Below are positions 46,737-58,300 of a DNA stretch of 64,000 nucleotides, one piece after another. The position numbers and the translations under genes were made by a program. The notes under the pieces are model-generated. The model searched no databases. It was not told the DNA's origin and was given only the letters and a program-made list of their open reading frames with translations. The stretch comes from Daucus carota subsp. sativus. Its lineage: Eukaryota; Streptophyta; Magnoliopsida; Apiales; Apiaceae. The first letter of the stretch is position 1, and every line of letters begins with the position of its first letter. The stretch spans positions 7,902,501-7,966,500 of the forward strand of contig NC_030387.2 in assembly GCF_001625215.2 (NCBI RefSeq), given 5' to 3'.

Positions 46737-49193
46737 TTAATCTCCTTTCTTGGAGTTGGCTCGAACAATGCCATCAGTTCCAGCCATCATGGCATACTTG
46801 TCTTTCCTCGTCAAATTAGTGCATTCGAATCCCAGTGTCCCGGCCAGCACTTTCTGAATGTAATTTGCAACTTCGATAGGAGACTTCCCGGCTTTCACTG
46901 TCAGCTCCGGAGGCAGCTGATTCAGGAACGTGATCTCGTACGTTGGCCTCGGGTTCATGAATGCGAAATAAGGGTCCAGAAACTTGTGACCTCTCGCGGT
47001 CGTGCCATAAAACACACTCTGCTTGGTGTTGATTGCCACGGGCACGATTCGGTCTGTCAATTCGGCAAATAAGGCACTGAATCGCAGTAAAAACGGTTCT
47101 CTGCAGGTGGTTCCTTCGGGGCAAATAACTAAATCGCCTTCCTCCAGCAATTTTTTGATGTTTGCAGCGTCTTTGTCGCGTTCTCGTGACAATGCAACTG
47201 CTTTGATCGGAGAAATCATTTCCGAGAATTTACTTATGCTGTATGTCACGCAACTTATTTTGCGTCCCAGTGCGACTGCTGTGACCACGGGGTCCAACAC
47301 AGTCCGGTGGTTGCACACGAAGAGGACACCGCTATGGCCTTGTTTGGGAGGCGGAGGAGGGGTGCCTTTTACAATCAGGTTGATTCCGAGGATTTTATAG
47401 TTGTATCGGACGATTTTTTCAGGCAAGGGAATATTGAGATAAACTCGGAGAATAGACAAAATAATTCCTATCGGCATCCACAAAAATGTCAGTAGTGCAA
47501 CCAGAGGGGTAGGTCTTTGAACCAAACGCCCCTCATGAAAGATTATTGGACTTAAAAGCTTGTTTCTTGGCAATGGCTCGCAGTTTGATTTTGGCACCAT
47601 GTATCCCTCCTGCATTACAAATTTTTGGAGATGATTTAATAACAAGAAAACAGCAGTGGTGTAAAAAGCGGGAATCGAACTTAATCGGTGAAGTTACTGA
47701 ACACGGATCAATCGGAGATTAATTGAATTGATCGGACATCTGTCGAATTCATCCGAGATTTTAATCAGTTTGGCGAGTTACATAACAGAGATTAATCGGT
47801 GATTAATCACCCGCTTTTAGAACATAGGAAAATAGTAATTTCATACATGTTTAATCAGATTTTTCTTAAAAATAAAATAATGAATTGACTTGATATGCAT
47901 GGTTTGACTTGATGATGATTGTTAGCATAGCAACAGATATGCATGGTTGACTTGACTTGCTGGACAGATTGGCCGTTTGTCCCAGCCACCTTCCAGCTAT
48001 AAATTGGTCCTTCTATATATTAAGGAGATTATGTAAATGAGTATTTAAGACATACCGGTGGAAAACAATAAAGAGTTTTAATCGAGTATATGTGTAACTT
48101 GCAAGGACCTCTCCACATGCAAAGTGGACAAACAGAGAGAAAAGAGGATCATTCATGAGAAACACTGGTTGTACATTACAAAACATAAAAGCCCTCACCA
48201 AACGTTCACAATATATTTACACTTATAAATAATTGTTTTTCTCGTACGTATACATGTTATATATGCAACAAGAAAGCAATTGATTTAACACCTTCCTCTT
48301 GCACATACGCATATATAATTTATCACAGATATCGCATCAGATTATAATTAATCATATACATGAAGGGTTTTTCTAGTATGTGCCCATGACAACAACGTTT
48401 TAGTTAGGTGGAAGATTTGAATTGCTAAAAAAATTTATGCATGCACGGAGCAATCATTATTAATGTGATGAGAGCGAATACAATCTGCACCACCTAACTA
48501 AAATGTGGTTGTTAGTGTGTACTAGAAAATCCGATAATTTAAAGAGTAGATTAAACTGAGTGAAAGACTGATCACCTTGCAGAGGGACATGAACTGATGG
48601 TCCGATTCCCGATCCCCGAGTCCCAAATCCGGTAAATTGTTGCTGAATTCTTTAACAACCGCCGCCTTTTTATGATCTCCGACAAGAACACCGGGCTGTT
48701 TCACAAATCCAGTAGCTCGTCCCGATTTAGAAACTTGTAATTCCGTGCCAATAACCTTATCCGCCCCAAGAAAACTCTTAGCGAAATGCTCGACCATCAC
48801 TCTAGGACTCGCTGTAATCACATACCTCTTCCCACACGCGTTGAACACCCTCCACGTATCCGGATGCACATCCTCCGCATAGAACTTGGGCAACACGGAT
48901 CGTGACACCAGCTCTATATCGCGGATTTTAATCCCCGAAACAGAGATAAATATCAGTGTCTTGATCGCCAGTTCCTCGGAAACAAACAAGTAGATGGAAT
49001 ATACCAAAGGAACCGATATCAGCAACAACAAGGCACGAAAAATGCTGCCAGCTTCTAAAGCTAGCAGCATGTAGTACGGGAACGCGCTTCGCGACACGAG
49101 CAGCGTGCCATCGAGGTCCGATGCCACGGTCTGATTCGACCTATTGGCGGTGTCACATTTTTTGATAGGCTCAAATTTCCGAAGAGCACCCAT
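46737..49193 (-). CDS. GPAT6: glycerol-3-phosphate 2-O-acyltransferase, GPAT6 type
   Basis: Land-plant sn-2 GPAT that transfers omega-oxidised acyl groups to glycerol-3-phosphate and removes the phosphate, supplying 2-monoacylglycerols for cutin. Two exons in reading order: 48576-49193 and 46737-47609, phase 0, GT-AG; 496 aa, close to Arabidopsis GPAT6. The N-terminal HAD-like phosphatase has D26-L-D28-G-T30 and [10 protein letters not shown] (193-202), so the residues needed for dephosphorylation appear present. A hydrophobic segment follows at about 48-75. Acyltransferase motifs are NHRTVLDP (306-313), [10 protein letters not shown] (369 onward) and [21 protein letters not shown] and [20 protein letters not shown] match GPAT6 better than GPAT4/8. 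ER membrane location is expected. The single intron (966 bp) contains two MITE-like insertions. Confidence 0.94.
47662..47818. mobile_element. MITE-like repeat in GPAT6 intron
   Basis: AAAAAGCGGGAATCG on the left and ATCACCCGCTTTT on the right are inverted ends. The interior repeats GATTAATCGG and GATCGGA words. Related to 9140-9295. Confidence 0.55.
48365..48532. mobile_element. MITE at the 5' side of the GPAT6 intron
   Basis: Arms pair over about 45 bp: GGGTTTTTCTAGTATGTGCC on the left, and on the right the inverse with ACTAGAAAATCC; the inner CCACCTAACTAAAA pairs with TTTTAGTTAGGTGG. It ends 43 bp from the splice donor. Confidence 0.7.
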
Positions 49194-49866
49194 AATAAGA
49201 AAAAAAGAGTAGAGAGAGTTTTGTTTCCAGAAAAAGAAAAGAAATGTAATGCTATGATTTGGTTAACGAGGGGGAGAGGGGGTTTAAAAAGGAAGGGGGG
49301 AATTAACGAGGGGGGTGGAGGGTGGGCATGTAAGTGCAGATGGTTGAAAAAAAGGGCGTAAGAATGTCAACGTGAGATGTATTTGTGGTTGAGAGATGGG
49401 GAGAGCACAAGTAAAAGAGATAGTAGCAGATTTTACGTTGTATTAGATATTAATTGTGAGTGAATAAACAATGACAGTTGTGGAGAGGAGGGTTTAAGTT
49501 GGTTGGAAAGTGTATTATCAATCGCCTACAATACATTCAATTAGCCTGCTTTATTAGTTTTGGTTATGCTGCCCTTACCGCTCCATTCAATTTATTAGTT
49601 GCCACCTTGATCAACTAATTCTCATGTACACCTGTTTGGGCAACGGAAGTACTAGCTACATTTTACTTCTGCTTTTCTTGATTCGTTTGTTGACTCGTTT
49701 GTGTAAAAAATTAAGAAGTATTTTTAAGAAGTTGTGACAAAGAAGTTAGAAATAGAAAATACTAGATTTTCTTTACATTCAACTTCTTTTCCAAATATTT
49801 TAATATTTTATAGTTTTTAATATATTTCTCACTTGTACTCAATTTTTTACTTTAAAGAAGAAGTAA
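49194..49866. other. GPAT6 promoter region
   Basis: Upstream of the GPAT6 start codon. Contains a G-rich stretch (49267-49325) and, on the minus strand, a TTTTTAAACC candidate core element near 49285. No gene. 49640-49866 looks like half of a decayed MITE ending in AAGAAGAAGTAA. Confidence 0.4.
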
Positions 49867-50252
49867 GAGCATCTCTAATGAGGTTGGTTATAATCGTTGG
49901 CTAAATTGGACCTATTATGTTAAATTTGCTGAACCTGTAAAACATTGTATTTCAATGGTATTGGCTATATTGGTTGACTATAATTTAAAAATAGTATGTT
50001 ATTAATATTTTAGATTGTTAAAATAGAATATATCAGTTCAATATAATAATAAATGATGTGTAATTTTTCTATAGATTTCTTACATATCTGTAGAGGTTCG
50101 ACAAATTTAATCATCCATAAGAGGTTGGATAAAATTATAGACTAACAGTTAGGTATGGTTGGAGCGTGAGTTTTTTGAGAGGTTGGCTAAATTTTTTATT
50201 TTTGATATAAACTCAAATTTTAGCTAAGGGGAGTTCATGGTTGAAGATGCAT
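49867..50252. mobile_element. Tourist-like MITE
   Basis: Left GAGCATCTCTAATG; right GGTTGAAGATGCA, slightly decayed. TAA/TTA flanks. Interior GGCTATATTGGTTGACTATA and AATTTAAAAATAGTATG are the inverse of sequence in the 50717 element, so the two copies lie in opposite orientation. Confidence 0.65.
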
Positions 50253-50716
50253 TAACTTCTTTTAATTTAACTCAAACGGTCTGCAATATACTGCAATCCG
50301 CTGACTTCGTATATTTACGTGCGCATAATTTGTGATATGCCTTGAGGTTGTTTGATTCTCTCATCACCTCCAATCGGTTTCTCCCCAAACCATAAACGTA
50401 TTACAAGTATTACTACCTAATAACCACTAAAATTTATTGTATTTCAAGTTTTCAACTATAATTTTTTATAAATTTATATTCACTGTTATTGACTTTTAGG
50501 AGGTCTACGGGGAGACATGTTCAATGCACCCATTTGACTTTCATTATTTAACGTATCCGTTACTTCAAACTATTTCTTAGTTTTTGAGAAAATAATGTTT
50601 TAAAATAGCTGTCCCTTATATTTTAAGGAATATTTTTTAATTGCATTTCACAAATTAGCTTACACCACGTACATTTATTTAGTTTTTAGACATTATAAAT
50701 ATTTATTTATCGATTA

Positions 50717-51143
50717 GAGCATCTCCAACCCTCCCCCATGCCCTTAGCTAAAAATCTAGGTGGCTTTTCAAAATTAAATCTTATAGCCAATGTTCACAAA
50801 AAATGTAACTCCAACCACAACAAGCCCTTGTGTGTAATTATAGCCATCCTCCTATGGATGGCTATATTTGTCGATCCGCTACAGATCTGTAGCGAATTCC
50901 ACGTCATCTCCAGCAATTTATTTTCCTCTTTCCCGTTGATTACATATTATTTATTATCATATTAAACTGATATATTCTATTTATAACAATCTAAATATTA
51001 ATAACATATTATTTTTAAACTATAGCCAACCAATATAGCCAATATCATTGAAGCACAATGTCTTACGGGTTCAGCAAATTTTACATGATGTCTTACATGT
51101 CCAATTTAGCCAACGATTATAGGCAACGCCATTGAAGATGCTC
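50717..51143. mobile_element. Tourist-like MITE
   Basis: Ends GAGCATCTCCAA and TTGAAGATGCTC with TTA duplications at 50714-50716 and 51144-51146. 427 bp. Shares interior with 49867-50252 (inverted) and 58988-59364. Confidence 0.85.
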
Positions 51144-51790
51144 TTATATATTTAATTATTTTAAATATTCAAATTCTAGAATATGCGTTTTTAATGAAAA
51201 ATTATTTTGAAACCAAGTGAACATTTGGCAAGATATAGCTTTGTCTTGTCTTTTTAGATATTTTTGTACAATTTAGTCCAATATAAGAAAACGAAATGTT
51301 ATTATTCCGAAAGAATTGTATCTAACACCCCATAAAAATGTATTAAGAGTCGCTTCATCTCAACTGTCCATATAGGCTTATAGCTGATGTTAAACAATAT
51401 ACTTGATGCTGCGTAACATATGTTTGAGTTGAATTTATTGAGTTTTTCGGTGAAATAATTAGGTGATGCATCCTACATCGTAGAAAAAGTGTTTCTCTCA
51501 AATATTTTGATCCCTCGTTTTACTTGAGAAATCGATGAGTATATTCCCCATACTCGTATGAAATCAAGTCCAATGGAGTTTCTAATGGACTGGGAAATTA
51601 AGATATTGAATACCCACCAAGTTTGTCATCCTTAAACATCATCTAATCATTGATTTGCAGCTATTTGTAGCAATCCGAACTGTTTTCAACGGCTTGTAGC
51701 AGGGTTCTAGTTGAACTAAACCTCAAATATGGACAGTTTGATGTATCCACAATTATTGAAGGATTTAAAAAACTAGATTAAACTTGATCA

Positions 51791-52055
51791 TGTACAATAT
51801 AAAATTGATTTTTATTAATTTTTGTTTTTTTACCTCTAAAAAATAGATTACATGCCATATTTAAATACAAACATACTTGACTCCTAATAATATTCTACTA
51901 CTTCTAATAAATCTCCTAAAACAAGATAGACTCAATACTTCCTACAAATTCTCTAGGAGTCCAACAAACATCCAAATATTTCAATCTAAAACTAAGCCTC
52001 AAAATAAATAACTAAGCAAATAATAATAATAACTAAATTTATGATTATTCCAACA
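51791..52055. mobile_element. solo LTR nested in the TRIM LTR
   Basis: Begins TGTACAATATAAAATTG and ends TTATTCCAACA. A perfect 5-bp duplication GATCA lies at 51786-51790 and 52056-52060. The intact LTR at 56026 lacks this segment. Size 265 bp. Confidence 0.85.
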
Positions 52056-52621
52056 GATCAAACACAATACTTTATATAAAGATCATATATATCAGAAGAG
52101 ATAACTGAAAATGCAAAAATTGTATTACTTCTCACATGATACAACACAACTCTCACACACAGATTTTCACTCCAAAAGATCTGCTTTTTCATTAATAAGT
52201 GATAAAATATATATAGAAAGGAACTAACGTACTGGTAGCTATAAATCAGGATAACTAGTAATGGGCCTAAGAGCAGCTTCAACGCTGCCCATTTGAATGG
52301 CTCGGTCCACGAGAAAGCAAAGATGGCCTGGCCAGTGGCCATATTCAAAACTAAGCGCTGGAACAAAATAAAGGAAGTGGGCATGCCCTGTAAGCTGGTC
52401 ACGACCAATTGCTCTACTTTGATTAATTTATTATTACTTTTTATTTCTTTTCACTGCTGCCTGCGCTATATGAACGGTCATATGAACGTTAATTATTCTA
52501 ACGTTACTTATAGAAAGGTAATGTATATATTTTTAACACCTATATTTTTACTCTTATATATAATCACCTCATTATTCATATTTTTAACTTCACAAAGATT
52601 TTTATTTTTCTCTCTGAAAAA

Positions 52622-53708
52622 ATGAATCCAAATAATCCCCCTCCTCCGAATTCTCAAAATCCCAACCCTCATTTTCCATATCCATATCAAAATTCTTATT
52701 TTCTAAATCCACAAAATTTTAATTTTACTACTCAAAGCCCAAATTCTCAACCCCCATTTTCACATTCTCAAGTTTCTCAATTTCCATTTTATGTATCCTC
52801 AAAATTCTCCTTATCCATTCTCATTTCCTCCATTTTCAAATTCACAATTTGAAACCCGACAATAACCTATCAATATCCAAAATTCTCCAGATTCGCAAGT
52901 GCCAGCCTTTGGTAACACAAACTTTGTTGATCAAAATAATGATTACGAGGAAACGGAAGATGTACGTGAAAATACTAGCCACTGGACGTGGGTTGAAGAT
53001 AAGCTTTTAATAAGTGCATGGTTGAATGTGTTAATTGATCCACTAATCGGTACTGAACAAAAAGCCGAAGCATTTTGGGACAGAATTAAGCAATATTGTG
53101 AAGAGGACAATCCCGACGTCATCGAAAGAGGAGTTGTTGCTATGAGAAAACGGTGGCAACGAATAAATGAAGGTGCTCAGAAATTTGGGACATGTTATGA
53201 TGAGGCACAACGAATGATTAGGAGTGGTTCAAACTTAGATAACATAATTGAGAAAGCTCATGAACTCCATTTGGCTCAACACAAGAAAACAACGAATTTT
53301 GATAATCATTGGCGTAAGCTTCGTAGACATCCCAAGTGAAGAACTCCTACAACTAGTGCAAGTTCTAAAAGAACTAAATTAAGTAGTTCTGGAACTTACT
53401 CATCTGAGGAATTTGAACTGGTTCGTCCAAAAAGTACAAAAGCTGCTAAAAGGAAGGGCAAAGGAAAGGCAACAACTGCGGAAATTGAAGAATATGAAGC
53501 TATTCAACTTAATGACTTGAGAAAAATGAAGATAATGGATACAATAAATGAAATGAAACAAAAAGAAATTGAGACTCAAGAAAGAGAGCTTGAGACGAAA
53601 CAAACTAAGCTCGATTTACAAGTCATTTTGGCAGATACTGCTAAAATGAATGATGCTCAACGGAGGATTCATGCAAAAATGCTTGAGAAAATTATGGCAA
53701 GAAACTAA
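52622..53708 (+). pseudogene. Harbinger ORF1, Myb/NAM-associated-like protein
   Basis: N-terminus Pro/Asn/Phe-rich (MNPNNPPPPNSQNPNPHF...). After a frameshift near 52800 comes a SANT-like domain with WTWVEDKLLISAWLN and VAMRKRWQRINEGAQKFG. A TGA (53337-53339) splits off a Lys/Glu-rich C-terminal part including a coiled-coil-like MKQKEIETQERELETKQTK stretch. It is the DNA-binding partner protein of Harbinger transposases. Two lesions make it non-functional as read. Confidence 0.82.
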
Positions 53709-53825
53709 CCGTTGGAAGCTAGTGCTTGTCTTTTGTTGTTTGTTTTTATTTGTTTGTAAACTAGTCGTTGGAAGCTAGTCCTTATTTTTATTTGTTTGTA
53801 AACTAGCCGTTGGAAGTTGGAATAT
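53709..53825. repeat. GTTGGAAGCTAGT tandem repeat
   Basis: Three partial copies of a roughly 42-56-bp unit with CCGTTGGAAGCTAGT and TTATTTGTTTGTAAACTAG between the two transposon genes. Confidence 0.7.
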
Positions 53826-53880
53826 ATTCGTTTTTATCTTCTATATAAACCAGATGTATCAATTCTTTCAATTCACATCA

Positions 53881-55182
53881 ACATGAATCAAACACCCACA
53901 ACAGAAAGCTTCACAGAAGAATTCACTCAAGAATTTATTGAAGAGTTTTGCGATGACACTAAAAGCAATCGTTGACTCGAGCTCGTTCAAAAAAATATAT
54001 GGACAAAGTTCAACATCCACGCCTCAAAGATGTATTTACAGAGATCGTGAAGTAGGTCATCAGCGTCTAGTGAAGGATTATTTTTCACCGAATCCAGTAT
54101 ATCCAGGAAAATATATTTCAACGAAAATTCCGTATGGGAAGACGGGTCTTTCTTTGTATTGTGGATGTTGTCTCAAATTTTGATCCATACTTTCAACAAA
54201 GAATTGATGTAGTGGGAAGACAAGGTTTATCACCTTTACAGAAATGCACTGCAACAATGCGTATGTTGGCTTATGGTATATCTACTGATGTTGTTGATGA
54301 TTACGTTCGCATTGGAGAGGGTACTGCGGTTGAAGCCTTGAAAAAATTCGTCTCCAATATAATTACGTTATTTGAAGGTGAATACTTACGAAAGCCGAAC
54401 TCAAATGACGTGCAACGTCTACTACAAATGTGTGAGGCTCGTGGCTTTCCTGGTATGATGGGGACTATTGATTGCATGCACTGGCAATTGAAAAATTGTC
54501 CAAAAGCATGGAAGGGAATGTTCATGAGTGGTCACAAAGGAGTTGCAACAATTATACTCGAAGCGGTTGCTTCATCTGATCTATGGATAAGGCATGCATT
54601 TTTTGGAGTTGCCGGATCAAACAATGACATAAATGTTTTAGATCGGTCACCAATATTTGATGAAGTGCTACAAGATCATGCTCCAGAGGTAAATTATACT
54701 ATCAATGAAAATAATTATAATGTGGGGTATTACTTAACAGATGGAATATATCCTGAATGAGCAACATTCATTAAAACGATACCACGTCCACAAGGTGAGA
54801 AAAGGAAATTATTTTCAAAATATCAAGAAAGCCAGCGAAAAGATGTTGAACGAGCATTCGGTGTGTTACGTTTCGCAATTGTACGTGGTCCGACACGCTT
54901 TTGGTACAAAGACAATCTTGGGAGAATCTCTTGAGAGCATGCATCATAATACATAATATGATTGTTGAAGACGAGAGAGACACGTATGCCACTCAATTTG
55001 GTCCCCTTCCAAGTTATGTTGATGCAACAAATGGTTTATCACAACCAAACTTAGGCGAAGAACCTTTTGTCGCGTATGAAACGTATATTCAAAACACTAT
55101 ACAGATGCGTGATAAACAGGCACATCGTCAGCTACAAAATGACTTGGTTGAGCATATCTCGCAATTTCATAAGAATCATTAA
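53881..55182 (+). pseudogene. Harbinger transposase (DDE, broken)
   Basis: PIF/Harbinger (DDE_Tnp_4-type) transposase. Catalytic landmarks survive: GTIDCMHW with the first Asp, SNNDINVLDRSP with the second Asp, and VERAFGVLRFAIVRGP with the Glu. Lesions: early stops or frame changes at 53960-54000, a frameshift near 54110 before RKFRMGRRVF, a TGA at 54758-54760 where the family has Trp in YPEWATF, and a frameshift near 54930 before LLRACIIIHNMIVEDERDTYA. The C-terminus ends at 55182. It cannot make active transposase without suppression of several lesions. Confidence 0.88.
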
Positions 55183-56010
55183 TTTTTTTTTATTGTAATG
55201 TTTTTAATTTAACGATTTCTCGTGTCTTTTCTTAATGTAATATTTTTCCTTGTATTTGTCTTTTTAATAATATGATTAATTATGGTGCATATTTTTTATT
55301 TTATAAATTACCATTCTATTATAAATATAATATAATAACGAAATAATGGGTCCGACATAATTGGTAAATGGGCGTATCGTTGCACAGACATGGCCAATTT
55401 CCTTTCGGGCCTGGTTTAGTGTACGTGGCATATAAGTGGGGTCGGGGGAAATGGGAAATGGGCAGGGGGCGCTGGGGGTGCTCTAACAACTCCTACTAAT
55501 CCTCTGTCACTTATCTTTCTCCACTGCCAGCATGACTAAGTCGTCAACTAAACAAATCAAATAAAAAACATTATTAATTTACTACAGATAAAAACAAGTT
55601 TAAGATTATTTTTCCAACAATCTCCCCCATAATCTTAAACTTATTTGAACGGAATTTATGAAGCACTTCTCTTCATCTGTGATGCACTTCTCACCACCAT
55701 CAATTTGTTGATGCACTTCTCATCAACATCAAATTGTTGATGCACTTCTCATCAACACCAAATTCACTGGAGCACTTCTCTCCTGGTGCACATAATCACC
55801 CATAATTCAAAAGAAAATCTTGTTCATCCACAACCACCTTGTGCTATGGTCTTCTTTTACAAATTCTTTTGGAACCTGTGATGCACAACCACCTCTGACA
55901 TGGTCTTTTTTTTCCGCCCTGTAATACTTTCATCTGGAACAGCCCATAAAATATCTCCATATATAATATATAAATATAACTACATAACTTCATAAGCCCT
56001 AGGATCAAAA

Positions 56011-56023
56011 GGCTCTGATACCA
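56011..56023 (-). promoter_or_regulatory. tRNA-Met primer-binding site
   Basis: On the minus strand TGGTATCAGAGCC, the standard plant LTR-retrotransposon primer site complementary to initiator tRNA-Met, two bases from the 3' end of the TRIM 5' LTR. Confidence 0.9.
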
Positions 56024-56429
56024 AGTGAAGGATTTGAAAAACTAGATTAAACTGGAAACACAATAATGTATATAAAGATCATATATACCAGAAGAGAAAA
56101 CTGAAAATGCAAACACTGTATTATTTCTCACATGATACAACACAACTCACACACATATATTTTCACTCCAAAAGACCTGCTTTTTCATTAATAAGTGATA
56201 AAATATATATAGAAAGGAACTAACGTACTGGTAGCTATAAATCAGGAAAACTAGTAATGGGCCTAACAACTCCTACTAATCCTCTGTCACTTATCATTAG
56301 TCCCACAATTTCTCCACTACCACCATGGCTAAGTCATCAACTAAACAAGTCAAATAAAAAACATTATTAATTTACTACAAATAAAAACAAGTTTAAGATT
56401 ATTTTTCCAACAATTAAGCGATTACAACT

Positions 56430-58300
56430 AATACACCGCCTTTATTGTCCTGACCCCCAAAGCCGAAGCCTACAGAAATACTACCCGGGTGAAGCTACTG
56501 GTAATACCTCTTTAAGTGTTGTTCGTTCCATGCCCACGTTATGAGTCTCACATCCATGTCTATAAGTTGATAGGTACCTTCCAAAAGCACTGTCTTGATG
56601 ATGTATGGGCCTTGTCATTTGGCACTGAAGGCTCCATGAGCGGGAACCATCATGTTAGGCATCATTTTTCTTAGGACCAGGTCTCCCGTTTTGAGGGGTC
56701 GAGCCCTCACCTTCTTGTCAAAATATTTATGGGTCCTCTATTGATATGCAGCGAGTTTCAACTGAGCCGTATCCCTTACTTCCTCAATTAGGTCTAGGTA
56801 GAGCTTGTGATTGACTTCATTGTTTTCAGGGTCATAGTTATCCCTTCTAAAGGATCCAGCTCCAACCTCCACGGGAACCATAGCTTCACACCCATATGTG
56901 AGGGTGAACGGGGTTTCGCCCGTGGTAGACCTTGAGGTGGTATTGTAAGACCACAACACCATTTGGAGTTCCTCTGGGCAACATCCCTTTTTTTCTTCTA
57001 ATTTGGCATTCGGGGTATGCTTGATTATTTTATTCACGGCCTCCGCTAACCGTTACTCTGGGGATGACATACAGCTAAAAATCCTTTCTTTATCCCAAGA
57101 TGTTCACAGAAATCCATCATCTCTTTGCTATCGAATTGTTTCCCATTATCTGATATGAGCTTATAGGAAACCCCGTATCGACAAATGATCGCTCGGTAAA
57201 CAAAGTCTATCAGCTTCCTTGTAGTGATGGAACCTAGGGGTTCAGCTTCAGCCCATTTGGTGAAGTAGTCCACAGCAACAACAGCGTATTTCACACCCCC
57301 TTTTCCTTTCCGTAACTCTCCAATCAGATCTTTCCCCCAAACAGCAAACGGCCAGGGGCTTGTCAAAGTTTTCAGAGGTACCGCTGGATTCTTGTTTGTA
57401 TTGGAGAACCTTTGGCAGCTGTCATAAGCTTTGGCGAAGGCATGAGCATTCTTGTAAAGGGTAGGCCAGTAGTAGCCTTGACTGAGAATCTTGTGAGCGA
57501 GGGAGGCACCCCCCGAGTGATTCTCACAGATTCTCTCATGCACCTCGCGCATTATGTATTCACTTTATCCCAGCAACACATTTGAGGAGGGGCCGATTAA
57601 ACCCCCTTTTGTAAAGAACTCCATCGTAGATGACATATTGGGCTGCCTTGTACCTCAATTTTCGGGGTTCATCCTTATTTCCAAGTAAGATTCCGTTACT
57701 ATGTATTCATGAATTGGGGTTGTCCAAAGATCAGGTTCCTCAATTTCTGCGTCTAAGACTTCGATTTTAGGGATGCCGGGCTGATACTGAATTTCGAGGG
57801 GAATCACCCAAGCATGTGTGCATCCCTCTGTGATCTCAACTTAGCTAGCGCATCTGCATCTGCATTATCATCCCTTGGTATTTGCTCTAGCTTGATTTCT
57901 CTGAATTTCCCAATTAGCTCTTGGGCATACTGCATACAAAGATCAGTTCGGGGACCCCTAGCCTGGAAGCCTCCCCTGATGTGCCAAACTACCAACATTG
58001 AGTCACTGTATACATTCATGTTTTCCACCTTCATCTCCAATGCTAACTTCAGCCCCGCTATTAGGGCTTCATACTCGGCGTCATTATTGGTGGCTTTAAA
58101 GTCAAAGTGAATGGAGCTTTGCAGCTTATGGCCTTTCGGGCTAACTAGGACAATGCAAGCCCCAGCCCCATTTCCATTGACAGCCCCATCGACGTATAGA
58201 TTACATCAAGGGGAACAATTCTCGGGTATGGTTATTGGAGGCTGAGGTTCGGGTACACATTTCATCCCTTCAACCTCAAATGTGGGTGGAAATTCCGGAA
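56430..58300 (-). pseudogene. Ty3/gypsy RNase H-integrase remnant
   Basis: Minus-strand order: a Pro-rich linker, then an RNase H-like domain (YVDGAVNGNGAGACI near 58170, NVYSDSMLVVWHI near 58010, RDDNADADALAKL near 57860). Next come the integrase zinc region and core (KILSQGYYWPT, SDNGKQFDSKEMM, near 57500-57100), then CCPEELQMVLWSYNTT and TGETPFTLTYGCEAMVPVE and a C-terminal tail. Stops and frameshifts at 57045, 57560 and 56738, and loss of one zinc-site Cys, show it is dead. The two-RNase-H style suggests the Tat clade (inference). It ends against the TRIM LTR. Confidence 0.85.

Larger units (their letters stand above)
52271..55483. mobile_element. PIF/Harbinger transposon, near full length
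   Basis: Inverted ends GAGCAGCTTCAACGCTG and, inverse of the right, GAGCACCCCCAGCGCCC, both followed by TGCCCATTT. TAA duplications at 52268-52270 and 55484-55486. The other TRIM LTR has the uninterrupted site GGGCCTAACAACTCC, so the insertion point is proven by a paralogous empty site. It carries ORF1 (Myb-like) and transposase in the same orientation, both broken. Confidence 0.93.
51757..56412 (-). mobile_element. TRIM-type LTR retrotransposon with nested insertions
   Basis: Two LTRs, TG...CA bounded on the plus strand. The one at 56026-56412 is 387 bp and intact. The other runs 51757-55619 but contains a solo LTR and a Harbinger transposon. The internal region (55620-56025) is only about 406 bp. 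A primer-binding site complementary to initiator tRNA-Met abuts the intact LTR, and a purine tract GGGGGAGAT (minus strand) abuts the other, so the element reads on the minus strand. No gag-pol, so it is a TRIM/SMART-like derivative. Flanks ATTAT and ATTAA match at 4 of 5 bases. The internal region has about four 28-bp GATGCACTTCTCATCAAC-like repeats (55660-55785). Confidence 0.85.
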
